NCBI RefSeq assembly: GCF_900187445.1
Contig: NZ_FYEB01000002.1
Span: forward strand, 399,511-463,510
Direction of reading: 5' to 3'
Source: Pseudomonas sp. Irchel s3b2
Lineage (GTDB): Bacteria > Pseudomonadota > Gammaproteobacteria > Pseudomonadales > Pseudomonadaceae
Length of the DNA stretch: 64,000 bases
Each line of letters begins with the position of its first letter. Within the stretch, counting starts at the first letter, position 1. Shown here in pieces: positions 37,061-45,009 of this stretch. Under the pieces are notes generated by a model. It did not search any database and had not been told where the DNA came from. It saw only the letters and a list, made by a program, of their open reading frames with translations. The position numbers and the translations under genes were made by a program.

Positions 37061-37324
37061 TCAGGCGCTACGGCTTTGCTGGTACTGCGCCAACGCAGGC
37101 AGCAATTGCTTGTCGATCGCCTGGCGCACGGCCGGCAGGATAGTCGCGCTGCTGGTGTACATCTGCTTGACCATGGTTCGCAGCGTCATCGCCCGCTCAT
37201 CGTTCAATCCTCGCACCGCACACTCGCAAGCCTGCTCGGCTGTAGAGCCATTCGGCACTTGAAAACCCAACGATTTTAGCTGGCCCAACAGGTCTTCCTG
37301 GTCAATCAAATCGGCGTGCATCAT
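37061..37324 (-). CDS. Small conserved hypothetical protein
   Basis: An 87-residue, mostly helical soluble protein (MMHADLIDQEDLLGQLKSLGF, then AEQACECAVRGLNDERAMTLRTMVKQMYTSSATILPAVRQAIDKQLLPALAQYQQ). No known domain is recognised. A doubled ATG start (37324 or 37321) lies behind GAAGAAGGATTGCGTC. It is convergent with gbdR and follows the carnitine operon on the same strand after a gap holding a candidate small RNA and a REP pair. Coding-like composition and a clean start support it as real. Confidence 0.6.
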   Translation of the reverse strand: MMHADLIDQEDLLGQLKSLGFQVPNGSTAEQACECAVRGLNDERAMTLRTMVKQMYTSSATILPAVRQAIDKQLLPALAQYQQSRSA

Positions 37325-37397
37325 GACGCAATCCTTCTTCAGGGAACGGTGTCGTGGTTCGATTCTGGTGGGGGCATGGAGTGGCGGCAAGGGCGAT

Positions 37398-37425
37398 TTG
37401 TCGCAATGGCCGCATTGGCTATGAA
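37398..37425 (+). promoter_or_regulatory. Sigma-70-like promoter for the candidate small RNA
   Basis: TTGTCG, 16 bases, TATGAA. Each hexamer matches four of six consensus positions. Transcription would begin near 37432. Confidence 0.4.
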
Positions 37426-37431
37426 CATGTC

Positions 37432-37574
37432 GTTTTCGGCTAACTTGCTGCCTACGGGAGTAGGCACACTGGACTCAGCTGGCTTCACGAAGGTTTGGTC
37501 ACCCTCGCACGGCAGCTCCTCAACAGTACCCACCTCTGCCCCGATCCTGTCACGGCTTGATCGGGGTTTTTTTT
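37432..37574 (+). ncRNA. Candidate trans-acting small RNA (about 140 nt)
   Basis: No protein gene follows on the plus strand, yet the stretch ends in an ideal terminator (CCCCGATC, loop, GATCGGGG, then T8; 37539-37574). Inside is a perfect hairpin TGCCTAC-GGGA-GTAGGCA at 37449-37466 with a GGGA loop, and a GCTGCC/GGCAGC pair (about 37447 and 37511) that could form an alternative fold. The GGA in a loop is compatible with Rsm/CsrA binding. The exact 5' end is a guess, and the RNA does not match a family I can name. Confidence 0.5.
37539..37574 (+). terminator. Rho-independent terminator of the candidate small RNA
   Basis: CCCCGATC (37539-37546), a 12-base loop, GATCGGGG (37559-37566) and eight T. 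Confidence 0.88.
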
Positions 37575-37586
37575 GGCTTGTGGATT

Positions 37587-37659
37587 TGTAGGAGCTGGCT
37601 TGCCAGCGAAGCGGTGTGACAGACATATTGGCTTTCGCTGGCAAGCCAGCTCCTACAAG
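37587..37659. repeat. REP pair (GTAGGAGCTGGCTTGCCAGC type)
   Basis: TGTAGGAGCTGGCTTGCCAG and inverted CTGGCAAGCCAGCTCCTACA, just after the stop of the gamma-butyrobetaine dioxygenase gene. Same subtype as at 3600. Confidence 0.88.
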
Positions 37660-37675
37660 GTTGGTGTGACGCGGT

Positions 37676-38839
37676 CTACCGTTGCAACACCAAAATCCGC
37701 GACAACAACTCATCCCGATCCACATAACACCCCTGGAAATGCCGGGCGCCGGTAGCGGGGTCGAAAGCGTTGCGGGCATGGAGGGTGCGGCGGTTGTCGA
37801 AGCACCACAGCTCGCCGGGATTGAGCCTTTGCATCAGCCTGAACCGCGCCTCGCGGGTCATCGCAATGAAGCGTCGGTAAGCGCGATACAGCTGGGGCAT
37901 CTGCTCCACCGAAGCATCGAACGGTCCACGCAAAAAGTTCGCCATGCGGACTTCCGACACTTGCCCAAAAGCATCCAGGGCGATGATCGGCGCCAGACAG
38001 CGGTAGTCGCTGTGACGGTCCTTGTTGCGAAACTCAACGGGTATTTCACACAAGGCCTGAAACGCCTCAGGATCTTCCCGACGCAAGGCTTCGGCGATGG
38101 CAAAACCGTCGACGAAAATGCTCTCGCCGCCGTCGGCGTCATTGACCAGGCAATGCAGAAATTGCAGCCCCGGTTGAAGCTCCCGAGTGGGCAGATCGCT
38201 GTGCAGCGGCAGGTTGAAGGCGGTGTAGGCATTGCTGTCGGCGTCGGCCTTGGATTGCACGTTGAACAGCACGCCGAAATTGCTCTCGCGGATAAAAGAA
38301 ATCCGCCGGGCAATCAGCTTCAGCGATCCCGGCTCCGTGGGCACGCCGCGAACTTGGGTAAGGCCGATGTCACGCACGGCCAGGAGCCATTGCAGCAAGG
38401 CATCGTTGTCGTCCATCAACGCCTGATAGTCGAACACCGGCAACTTCAGCTGGCTGTCCCAGCGCTTACATTTCGGTTTGGCGGACCGGCGTTCGGCGCG
38501 GGATTCATCGTCATAGGCGTGGGCCCGCAGCCAGCCCGGGTCGAAGCGGCTGAGGTGGCCGTCCTGCCAATCGACACAGAGGCAACCATCGGTATCGATT
38601 CGGGCGCTGTCGGGGATCAGATTTTCCGCGACATCGACGATTTCCAGCACTTGCTCGCGGGTCACCGTGTAGACGCACAGCGGGCACGGGCAGTTGTCCC
38701 GTAGCCATTGATGATGAAAAGGGCTGACCCGACCGTCCGCCCACTGCACTTGAATGTGGTCCGCCAGGATGTGCATGGCGGTCAACGCGCTGATCAGCGG
38801 GTAGGAGCGGAAATCGGCGAAAGCGGCGGCGGTGTTCAT
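37676..38839 (-). CDS. Gamma-butyrobetaine dioxygenase (hydroxylase)
   Basis: Fe(II)/2-oxoglutarate-dependent enzyme hydroxylating gamma-butyrobetaine to L-carnitine; 387 residues. An N-terminal zinc-binding domain (DUF971-like; HHQWLRDNCPCPLCVYTVTREQ, about 42-63) precedes a TauD-type barrel with iron ligands in NLPLHSDLP (HxD) and a distal His in RRTLHARNAF. This two-domain layout separates it from TauD and matches BBOX-type enzymes. It lies at the end of the carnitine-degradation operon, 13 bases after the thioesterase gene, so it probably channels gamma-butyrobetaine into that pathway. Confidence 0.9.
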   Translation of the reverse strand: MNTAAAFADFRSYPLISALTAMHILADHIQVQWADGRVSPFHHQWLRDNCPCPLCVYTVTREQVLEIVDVAENLIPDSARIDTDGCLCVDWQDGHLSRFDPGWLRAHAYDDESRAERRSAKPKCKRWDSQLKLPVFDYQALMDDNDALLQWLLAVRDIGLTQVRGVPTEPGSLKLIARRISFIRESNFGVLFNVQSKADADSNAYTAFNLPLHSDLPTRELQPGLQFLHCLVNDADGGESIFVDGFAIAEALRREDPEAFQALCEIPVEFRNKDRHSDYRCLAPIIALDAFGQVSEVRMANFLRGPFDASVEQMPQLYRAYRRFIAMTREARFRLMQRLNPGELWCFDNRRTLHARNAFDPATGARHFQGCYVDRDELLSRILVLQR

Positions 38840-38852
38840 GGCGAGCTCCTTG

Positions 38853-39329
38853 TTATTTTTCGGGGGGTAACGCGATTACTCGGCCTATCCAGGCGGGTGC
38901 GGGGAGGTCGGCTTGCTCGGCGACAATGACTTGCAGCTTGCTCAAGGTGTCTTCGCTGAACGGTGCGGATCGCGGTCCGGCGAGGTCGACGTGCAGCAGC
39001 ATTTGTTCATTGCCGGCCAGCTCCTTGTCACTGCCCACCAGATGCAGGCTGTGGTAGAGGTGCAGGCGCTTGCGGTCATGGCCGATGATCTGGGTGTGCA
39101 CTTCGACATCGGCGTCGAGCTTCACTTCGTGCAGGTAGTTGAGGTGCAGTTCGAGGGTGAACAGCGAGTTGCCACTGGCTTCGCGGTTGTTGCTGTCCAT
39201 GCCCAGTCGATCCATCAGCGCGTCGGTGGCGTAGCTGAAAATCAGCAGATAGAAGGCATCGCGCAGGTGGCCGTTGTAGTCGACCCAGTCGGGGATGATT
39301 TTGGTTTGGTAGGTGGTGAGGGTGGGCAT
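38853..39329 (-). CDS. cdhB: Betainyl-CoA thioesterase (hotdog fold)
   Basis: A 158-residue hotdog-fold acyl-CoA thioesterase with the 4HBT-type motif DYNGHLRDAFYLLIFSYATDALMDRLG (about 17-43). In relatives in carnitine operons it hydrolyses the betainyl-CoA made by CdhC to glycine betaine and CoA. It follows cdhA with a palindrome cluster between and precedes the gamma-butyrobetaine dioxygenase gene by 13 bases. The cdhB name follows the P. aeruginosa locus order and is slightly less certain than the enzyme class. Confidence 0.85.
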   Translation of the reverse strand: MPTLTTYQTKIIPDWVDYNGHLRDAFYLLIFSYATDALMDRLGMDSNNREASGNSLFTLELHLNYLHEVKLDADVEVHTQIIGHDRKRLHLYHSLHLVGSDKELAGNEQMLLHVDLAGPRSAPFSEDTLSKLQVIVAEQADLPAPAWIGRVIALPPEK

Positions 39330-39344
39330 CTTGCTCTCCAGAGA

Positions 39345-39454
39345 TGATCGTTCCCACGCTCTGCGTGGTAACGCCTCCTGTGACGCTCTGCGTCACGCCT
39401 TTTGGGACGCGGAGCGTCCCGGGCTGCATTCCCACGCAGAGCGTGGGAACGATC
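39345..39454. repeat. BIME-like palindrome cluster (GATCGTTCCCACGC type)
   Basis: GATCGTTCCCACGCTCTGCG and inverted CGCAGAGCGTGGGAACGATC, with inner GTGACGCTCTGCGTCAC and GGGACGCGGAGCGTCCC. It lies between cdhA and the thioesterase gene. Confidence 0.88.
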
Positions 39455-39465
39455 AGTGTTACGGG

Positions 39466-40431
39466 TTACTCGCTAAACGCCATGCCATGTTTGGCTTTGG
39501 TGGTCTTCACCGCCTCCAGCACCGCTAGCAAGCAATCATCACGATAGCGCTCCAGCGCCGAGATGCTGTGCTTGCCCAACTGATCGCTGGTGCCATCCAC
39601 CACATCACCGATCAATTTGTCGGTCAGCTCCGGTGCCGGCAGATAGGTCCAGGGCAACTGCAACGCCGGCCCGAACTGCGCCATGAAGTGCCGCATGCCT
39701 GCGTCGCCGCCCGCCAGGGTGTAAGTCAGGAAGGTGCCCATGAACGACCAGCGCAGACCCGCGCCAAAACGAATCGCATCGTCGATTTCGCCGGTGGTCG
39801 CTACACCGTCGTTGACCAGATGCAGCGCCTCACGCCACAACGCTTCGAGCAAACGGTCGGCAATAAAGCCCGGCACTTCCTTGCGCACATGCAACGGGCG
39901 CATGCCTAGGGATTCATAGACTTTCATCGCCGCCTGCACCGCTTCTGGCGCGGTGTTCTTGCCGCCGACCACTTCCACTAATGGCAGCAGGTAAACCGGG
40001 TTGAACGGGTGCCCGACCACGCAGCGTTCCGGGTGGGTCGAGCTCTCGTAGAACTCGCTCGGCAGCAGCCCCGACGTACTGGAACCGATCAAGGCATTGG
40101 GCTTGGCCGCGGCGCTGATTTTACTGTGCAGTTCCAGTTTCAGTTCCAGTCGTTCTGGAGCGCTTTCCTGGATGAAATCCGCATCGCGAACGCATTCTTC
40201 GACGGTGGCGACAAAGCGCAGCCGATCCTGCGACGCGCCGGGTGCCAGGCCTTGTTTCTCCAGCGCGCCCCAGGCATTGGCGACGCGTTTGCGCAGCGCC
40301 GCTTCGGCACCGGGCGCCGGGTCCCAAGCCACCACATCGAGGCCGTGGGCGAGGGCGCGGGATACCCAGCCGCTGCCAATGACACCGCTGCCCAGCGCAG
40401 CGAAGGTTTTGATATCAGTGATAAAGCTCAT
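39466..40431 (-). CDS. cdhA: L-carnitine 3-dehydrogenase
   Basis: NAD-dependent oxidation of L-carnitine to 3-dehydrocarnitine; 321 residues of the 3-hydroxyacyl-CoA dehydrogenase family. The N-terminal Rossmann loop is [37 protein letters not shown] and [18 protein letters not shown] hold the catalytic Ser/His region, and the C-terminal domain has [22 protein letters not shown]. It follows cdhC on the minus strand with a REP pair between (139 bases). Confidence 0.94.
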   Translation of the reverse strand: MSFITDIKTFAALGSGVIGSGWVSRALAHGLDVVAWDPAPGAEAALRKRVANAWGALEKQGLAPGASQDRLRFVATVEECVRDADFIQESAPERLELKLELHSKISAAAKPNALIGSSTSGLLPSEFYESSTHPERCVVGHPFNPVYLLPLVEVVGGKNTAPEAVQAAMKVYESLGMRPLHVRKEVPGFIADRLLEALWREALHLVNDGVATTGEIDDAIRFGAGLRWSFMGTFLTYTLAGGDAGMRHFMAQFGPALQLPWTYLPAPELTDKLIGDVVDGTSDQLGKHSISALERYRDDCLLAVLEAVKTTKAKHGMAFSE

Positions 40432-40458
40432 GGCGGCTTCCTAAAAAGTTCGGTGATC

Positions 40459-40556
40459 CTGTAGGAGCGAAGCTTGCTCGCGAAGACGGCTTTCCTGTCG
40501 CAAGAAATCCACCGGATGTACCGGCCTCTTCGCGGGCAAGCCTCGCTCCTACAGGT
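40459..40556. repeat. REP pair
   Basis: CTGTAGGAGCGAAGCTTGCT and inverted CGGGCAAGCCTCGCTCCTAC. The two arms belong to slightly different subtypes (GAAGCTTGCTCG versus GAGGCTTGCCCG). Located between cdhC and cdhA. Confidence 0.83.
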
Positions 40557-40570
40557 ATTGTGTGTGGGGG

Positions 40571-41458
40571 TTAACCGCGCTTGGTCAGGCCCATTTTTTC
40601 CCGGCCTTCAGCTGGGGTCAGAACGCGCGCGCCGAGGCGGCTGAGGATTTCCGAGGCGCGTTCGACCAGTTGGCCGTTGGTCGCCAAAACCCCCTTGTCC
40701 AGCCACAGATTGTCTTCCAGACCGACCCGCACGTTGCCGCCGAGCAACACCGCCTGCGCCGCCATTGGCATCTGCATGCGACCGATACCGAACCCGGCCC
40801 AGACCGCGTCGGCCGGCAGGTTGTCGACCATGGCTTTCATGGTGGTGGTGTCGGCCGGCGCGCCCCACGGAATGCCCAGGCACAGCTGAAACAACGGGTT
40901 ATCGAGCAGGCCTTCCTTGATCATCTGCTTGGCGAACCACAGGTGACCGGTGTCGAAGATTTCCAGCTCAGGCTTAACGCCCAGTTCTTGAATGCGTTTG
41001 GCGCCAGCACGCAGTTGCGCCGGGGTGGACACGTAAATGGTGTCGCCGTCACCGAAGTTCAGGGTGCCGCAATCCAGCGTGCAGATTTCCGGCAGCAGTT
41101 CTTCGACGTGGGCCAGACGGGTCAGCGGGCCGACCAAGTCGGTGTTCGGGCCGAACTCCATCGGGTTCTCGCCCGCGCCGATTTCCAGGTCACCGCCCAT
41201 GCCGGCAGTGAGGTTGACGATGATGTCGACGTCGGCCTCGCGGATGCGCTCCATCACTTCGCGATACAGCGCCATGTCACGGCTGAATTTGCCGGTTTCG
41301 GGGTCGCGAACATGGCAGTGGACCACGGTGGCGCCAGCCTTGGCGGCTTCCACGGCGGCCGCGGCGATTTGTTTCGGGGTGACCGGCACGTGTGGGCTTC
41401 TGGCGGTCGTGTCGCCAGCACCGGTGAGTGCGCAGGTGATGATGACGTCGTGGTTCAT
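40571..41458 (-). CDS. cdhC: Dehydrocarnitine cleavage enzyme (BKACE family)
   Basis: A 295-residue beta-keto acid cleavage enzyme (formerly DUF849) that condenses 3-dehydrocarnitine with acetyl-CoA to give betainyl-CoA and acetoacetate. Zinc ligands are visible in [15 protein letters not shown] (HCH, about 46-48); the N-terminal [27 protein letters not shown] and [13 protein letters not shown] near the C-terminus are family blocks. It lies 101 bases downstream of caiX and upstream of cdhA. Confidence 0.94.
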   Translation of the reverse strand: MNHDVIITCALTGAGDTTARSPHVPVTPKQIAAAAVEAAKAGATVVHCHVRDPETGKFSRDMALYREVMERIREADVDIIVNLTAGMGGDLEIGAGENPMEFGPNTDLVGPLTRLAHVEELLPEICTLDCGTLNFGDGDTIYVSTPAQLRAGAKRIQELGVKPELEIFDTGHLWFAKQMIKEGLLDNPLFQLCLGIPWGAPADTTTMKAMVDNLPADAVWAGFGIGRMQMPMAAQAVLLGGNVRVGLEDNLWLDKGVLATNGQLVERASEILSRLGARVLTPAEGREKMGLTKRG

Positions 41459-41559
41459 GAGGCGGTTCCTTGCAAGGCGTGATTTTTGGGTGTGGCTCAG
41501 GGCGTGACGATTCCGTTCGCAGCCCGCATCGGGCTGCGAATCGGTGGTTCATTTCGGTT

Positions 41560-42504
41560 CTATTTGCTGGTCAGTTTCAGGTTCTCAGCCGCCGGTTTGC
41601 CGTCGAAAGTGGTCACGCCTTCGAGCCAGCGTTGCTTGTCTTGCGGGTGATCCTTGAGCCATTGTTTCGCCGATTCGAAGGCATCTTTGTGATCCAGCAA
41701 TGGCTGCATCATTCGGCTCTCGTCTTCGGCGGTGTAGGTCAGGTTGCTCAGCAAGCGGCCGATGTTCGGGCATTGCTGCGAGTAGTTCGGCGCGGTAACG
41801 GTCCAGACCGTGGCCATGCCTTCGTTCGGGCCGAGGGCGTCTTCGCTGCCGGTGAGGTAAGTCATCTGCACATTGACGTTCATCGGGTGCGGCGCCCAGC
41901 CGAAGAACACCACAGCTTCCTTGCGCCGCACGGCGCGATCCACCGCTGCAAGCATGCCGGCTTCGCTGGACTCGACCAGCTGGAACTTGCCCAGGCCAAA
42001 CTGGTTCTTGGCGATCATCGCCTTGATCTGAGTGTTGGCGCCCGAGCCAGGCTCGATGCCGTAAATCTTGCCGCCCAGTTCTTTTTCGAATTTGGCGATG
42101 TCAGCGAAGGTTTTCAGACCTTTGTCGGCGAGGTAAGTCGGTACGGCGAGGGTGGCGCGGGCGTCTTTCAGGCTTGGCGCCTCAAGCACCTTGACCTGAT
42201 TGGCCGCGACGAACGGCGTGATGGTCTGGGTCATCAGCGGATTCCAGTAACCGAGGAACAAGTCCAGGCGCTGGTCGCGAATCCCGGCGAAGATGATTTG
42301 CTGGGAGGCGCTGGTCTGTTTGGTGTTGTAGCCGAGGCCGTCGAGCAATACTTGGGTCATGGCGCTGGTGGCGATCACGTCGGTCCAGTTCACTACGCCC
42401 ATGCGCACGTTCTGGCACGACGCGGGTTCGGCCGCCATGATGCTGGCGCTCAAAAAAGCGGTACCGCTGAGTGCAAGAACACAGCTGCTGATCAGTCGTT
42501 TCAT
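41560..42504 (-). CDS. caiX: Carnitine-binding periplasmic protein
   Basis: A 314-residue quaternary-amine binding protein with signal peptide MKRLISSCVLALSGTAFLSASIMA. The mature part (AEPASCQNVRMGVVNWTDVIATSAMTQVLLDGLGYNTKQT) is clearly homologous to ChoX encoded at 32531-33478. CaiX of P. aeruginosa delivers carnitine to the CbcVW (ChoVW) core; no separate permease is encoded here, which agrees. GAGGAACC precedes the ATG. It is the first gene of the minus-strand carnitine operon, divergent from cdhR. Confidence 0.93.
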   Translation of the reverse strand: MKRLISSCVLALSGTAFLSASIMAAEPASCQNVRMGVVNWTDVIATSAMTQVLLDGLGYNTKQTSASQQIIFAGIRDQRLDLFLGYWNPLMTQTITPFVAANQVKVLEAPSLKDARATLAVPTYLADKGLKTFADIAKFEKELGGKIYGIEPGSGANTQIKAMIAKNQFGLGKFQLVESSEAGMLAAVDRAVRRKEAVVFFGWAPHPMNVNVQMTYLTGSEDALGPNEGMATVWTVTAPNYSQQCPNIGRLLSNLTYTAEDESRMMQPLLDHKDAFESAKQWLKDHPQDKQRWLEGVTTFDGKPAAENLKLTSK

Positions 42505-42592
42505 GTCGGGTTCCTCGGCAGGTCGTTATTGTGGGTTCCGGTGTCTGATGCGCCGGTGATCTCAAGTTACGCAGCAAAGGCCCTGTAAAAAC

Positions 42593-42627
42593 GCACTGCG
42601 GCGACCAGCTCTTGCACTGCAGCGACC
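42593..42627. promoter_or_regulatory. Direct repeats GCACTGCRGCGACC spaced 21 bp, probable CdhR site
   Basis: GCACTGCGGCGACC at 42593 and GCACTGCAGCGACC at 42614 differ at one base and are 21 bp apart between divergent caiX and cdhR. Their reverse complement (GGTCGCYGCAGTGC) resembles the GTCGYATCCAGT repeats upstream of choX. CdhR is of the AraC family, which binds such direct repeats; binding is inferred. Confidence 0.6.
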
Positions 42628-42711
42628 TGCACGCTTGAATGCCGGTTGCAAGTGGCGTATCAACGTCCACACGCTTCCCGCCCTCTCGCTACCTGCCATC
42701 GAGTGCGCTCC

Positions 42712-43659
42712 ATGTCCCAGGATTTCTACTTCTTGTTGATGCCGGGTTTTTCGGCGATCGGTTTTATCTCGGCAATCGAGCCGCTGCGGGTCGCCAATCG
42801 CTTTCGCGGCGAGTTGTATCGCTGGCATGTGTTAAGCGCTGATGGCGGGGCGGTGTTGGCCAGCAACGGCATGTCGGTCAACGCCGATGCCGCGCTGGAA
42901 CCCCTGAAGAAAGGCGCGACCTTGCTGGTAGTCGCCGGTTTCGAGCCGCTGAAATTCACCACGCCAGCTCTGGAACACTGGTTGCGCCGCCTGGACAACG
43001 AAAGCGTGACCCTCGGCGCCATCGACACCGGCAGCTTCATCCTCGCTGAAGCCGGCCTGCTCGACGGCCACCGCCTGACCCTGCACTGGGAAGCTATCGA
43101 CGCCTTCAAGGAGTCCTACCCGCAGCTGAGCGTCACTCAGGAGCTGTTCGAGATCGACCGTCGGCGCATCACTTCAGCCGGCGGCACTGCTTCCATCGAT
43201 TTGATGCTGGATTTGATTGCACAGGCCCACGGCCCGGAACTGGCGATTCAGGTCAGCGAACAATTCGTACTCGGCCGGATTCGCCCACGCCAAGACCACC
43301 AGCGTATGGAAGTCGCCACGCGGTATGGCATCAGCAACAAGAAACTGGTGCAGGTGATTGGGGAGATGGAGCAGCACAGCGAACCGCCGTTGAGTACGCT
43401 GGCGCTGGCAGAATCGATCAAAGTGACCCGGCGTCAGCTGGAACGCCTGTTTCGCCTGCACCTGAACGACACGCCGAGCAATTTCTACCTGCGGTTAAGG
43501 CTGGAGAAGGCGCGGCAGTTGCTGCGTCAGACGAATATGAGTGTGTTGGAGGTAAGTATCGCGTGCGGGTTTGAATCGCCGTCGTATTTCACCCGCAGTT
43601 ATCGGGCACGATTTGAGCGGTGCCCGCGTGAAGACCGTCGGCAAAGCCAGAAGGCCTGA
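42712..43659 (+). CDS. cdhR: CdhR, carnitine catabolism activator
   Basis: A 315-residue GlxA-type AraC regulator, paralogous to GbdR. It has a DJ-1/PfpI-like N-terminal domain (FYFLLMPGFSAIGFISAIEPLRVANRF; GAIDTGSFILAEAGLLDG) and a C-terminal AraC pair (TLALAESIKVTRRQLERLFRLHLNDTP; SVLEVSIACGFESPSYFTRSYRARF). Start MSQDFYFLLMPG at 42712 by similarity; the ribosome site is weak. It faces caiX and should activate the carnitine operon. Confidence 0.93.
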   Translation: MSQDFYFLLMPGFSAIGFISAIEPLRVANRFRGELYRWHVLSADGGAVLASNGMSVNADAALEPLKKGATLLVVAGFEPLKFTTPALEHWLRRLDNESVTLGAIDTGSFILAEAGLLDGHRLTLHWEAIDAFKESYPQLSVTQELFEIDRRRITSAGGTASIDLMLDLIAQAHGPELAIQVSEQFVLGRIRPRQDHQRMEVATRYGISNKKLVQVIGEMEQHSEPPLSTLALAESIKVTRRQLERLFRLHLNDTPSNFYLRLRLEKARQLLRQTNMSVLEVSIACGFESPSYFTRSYRARFERCPREDRRQSQKA

Positions 43660-43672
43660 AACCGACCCCCCC

Positions 43673-43768
43673 CTGTAGGAGCGAGGCTTGCCCGCGAAGA
43701 GGCCGGCACATTCGAAATCAATGTTGTCTGACGCGACGCCTTCGCGGGCAAGCCTCGCTCCTACAGGA
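43673..43768. repeat. REP pair
   Basis: CTGTAGGAGCGAGGCTTGCC and inverted GGGCAAGCCTCGCTCCTACA, between convergent cdhR and the DUF3010 gene. Confidence 0.88.
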
Positions 43769-43776
43769 GATGTCAT

Positions 43777-44193
43777 TCACTTCTTCATCAGGGCTGAGCA
43801 GGCCGCTTTGTAAGCCTCATGCTGATACTTGTTCAGCGTATCCGGCAGCTCGACATTGAATTTCTTGCACTGCGCCGTGATCGTCTGCGGCGACAGCAGC
43901 GTCACCTCACAATTTTCCAGCAGCTGGAAAATCCCCTCGATCTTGAATGTGGTCGGCCCACCGGCGAACTCGCCTTTCTTGCTGCGTTTCTTGATCGCGA
44001 TCCGGTCGATGGAGTTCTCACGAACAAACGATGCCACCTGAGCGGCGAAGAGTTTGACGTTGGCGGCTTCGTCGTCCTCGTCCAAGGCTATTTTCTTGGT
44101 GTTTAGGGCAATGTGGTTCAGGCTCGAACCGTCGAGGGAGGCCACTGCAATGATTGCTTCGCTGCCTTTGATTTCGATGCCGCAGATTTTCAT
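43777..44193 (-). CDS. DUF3010-family protein
   Basis: A 138-residue protein beginning MKICGIEIKGSEAIIAVASLDG, a beta-strand pattern resembling RNase H-like folds, followed by FVRENSIDRIAIKKRSKKGEFAGGPTTFKIEGIFQLL and a C-terminal helical part YQHEAYKAACSAL. It matches the DUF3010 family, whose function is unknown. It stands alone after cdhR and just downstream of a truncated antitoxin-like gene. Confidence 0.82.
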   Translation of the reverse strand: MKICGIEIKGSEAIIAVASLDGSSLNHIALNTKKIALDEDDEAANVKLFAAQVASFVRENSIDRIAIKKRSKKGEFAGGPTTFKIEGIFQLLENCEVTLLSPQTITAQCKKFNVELPDTLNKYQHEAYKAACSALMKK

Positions 44194-44233
44194 TTCAATC
44201 CCTTTTCCTGATGCTGGCGCGTAGCTTACAACT

Positions 44234-44350
44234 CTAGTTGGCTGGCAGTGATGCCTGCGTAAGGTTCAGGTGTTCGCGCCAGGCGCGAATGGGCGTCGCG
44301 CCATCGACGATGCGGCTTACTACTTCGTGGGGAATCAAATTATTCTCCAT
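44234..44350 (-). pseudogene. Remnant of an XRE-type antitoxin-like gene
   Basis: From the ATG at 44350 the minus strand reads MENNLIPHEVVSRIVDGATP then IRAWREHLNLTQASLPAN and stops at TAG. The IPHEVVSRIVDGATPIRAWREHLNLTQA segment is the typical lead-in to an XRE helix-turn-helix domain in small Pseudomonas antitoxins. The frame ends exactly where the helix-turn-helix should continue, leaving only 38 codons. No toxin gene is adjacent. A decayed 5' fragment is the simplest reading; a very short functional peptide is possible. Confidence 0.5.
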
Positions 44351-44360
44351 TTTTATATTT

Positions 44361-44762
44361 TTACTCCTGCCCAATCGACTCCAAAAACTCCGACCGCTCG
44401 TCACTCATACGCGCCACGCAATCATTTTGCGCAATGGTGAACGCTTTGCTACCACTGGTCGCCGGAAATGCGTCCACTGCGCAATCGGCGTCCCGGGTTT
44501 TCAGCCATTGCTGTTGCGCGGTTTTGATTTTGGCGGTGATGTCGGTCAGTTGCGCCTTGTTGTTGCCGTAAAGCGTTTGCATGCGCTCGGTCAGGCTTTG
44601 GTAGTTGTCGCTCAGCAGCTGTTCGGCGGCGGTTCTGCTGTAGGCCGAGCATTCCAGGGTCTGAATTTCGTTTTCGACAGCGTCGCAGGGGTTGTCGTCG
44701 GCTTCTTCAGCTGCTTGTACGCCAGTCGCTATCAGTGCCAAAGCCAGGAAGATCGATTTCAT
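44361..44762 (-). CDS. LprI-type lysozyme inhibitor family (DUF1311) protein
   Basis: A 133-residue exported protein: signal peptide MKSIFLALALIATGVQAAEEA, then a helical domain with the DUF1311/LprI cysteine pattern (NPCDAVENEIQTLECSAYSRTAAEQLLSDNYQSL; KTRDADCAV; IAQNDCVARMSDERSEFLESIG). LprI-like domains are reported to inhibit lysozyme in some bacteria; for this protein the role is inferred from family only. Its stop lies 10 bases upstream of the antitoxin remnant on the same strand. Confidence 0.82.
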   Translation of the reverse strand: MKSIFLALALIATGVQAAEEADDNPCDAVENEIQTLECSAYSRTAAEQLLSDNYQSLTERMQTLYGNNKAQLTDITAKIKTAQQQWLKTRDADCAVDAFPATSGSKAFTIAQNDCVARMSDERSEFLESIGQE

Positions 44763-45009
44763 TGCGCCGCTGCCCCTTAATCCAGTAATGCAGTCAGTAA
44801 AACATCAGTGATGCGGCGAATTCTGGCCCAAGCGGGCGGCGTTGGATAGGTAGGTAATGAGGCCTGTTGACGACCCTTTGTCGCGGATTGACGCTTTCGG
44901 CAAACCCTCTGTCGTTTTTGCACCCGGCTACCGAGGCACCGAGGCATATGCTGGCCCCAAAGCGCCGGCACACGATTCGGCGCATGAATCGCTAATAGGG
45001 GACAGCCTG

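Larger units (their letters stand above)
37325..37675. other. Intergenic region with candidate small RNA and REP pair
   Basis: 351 bases without a protein gene. It carries a plus-strand promoter-like element, a structured stretch ending in a strong terminator (37398-37574), and the REP pair at 37587-37659. Confidence 0.6.
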
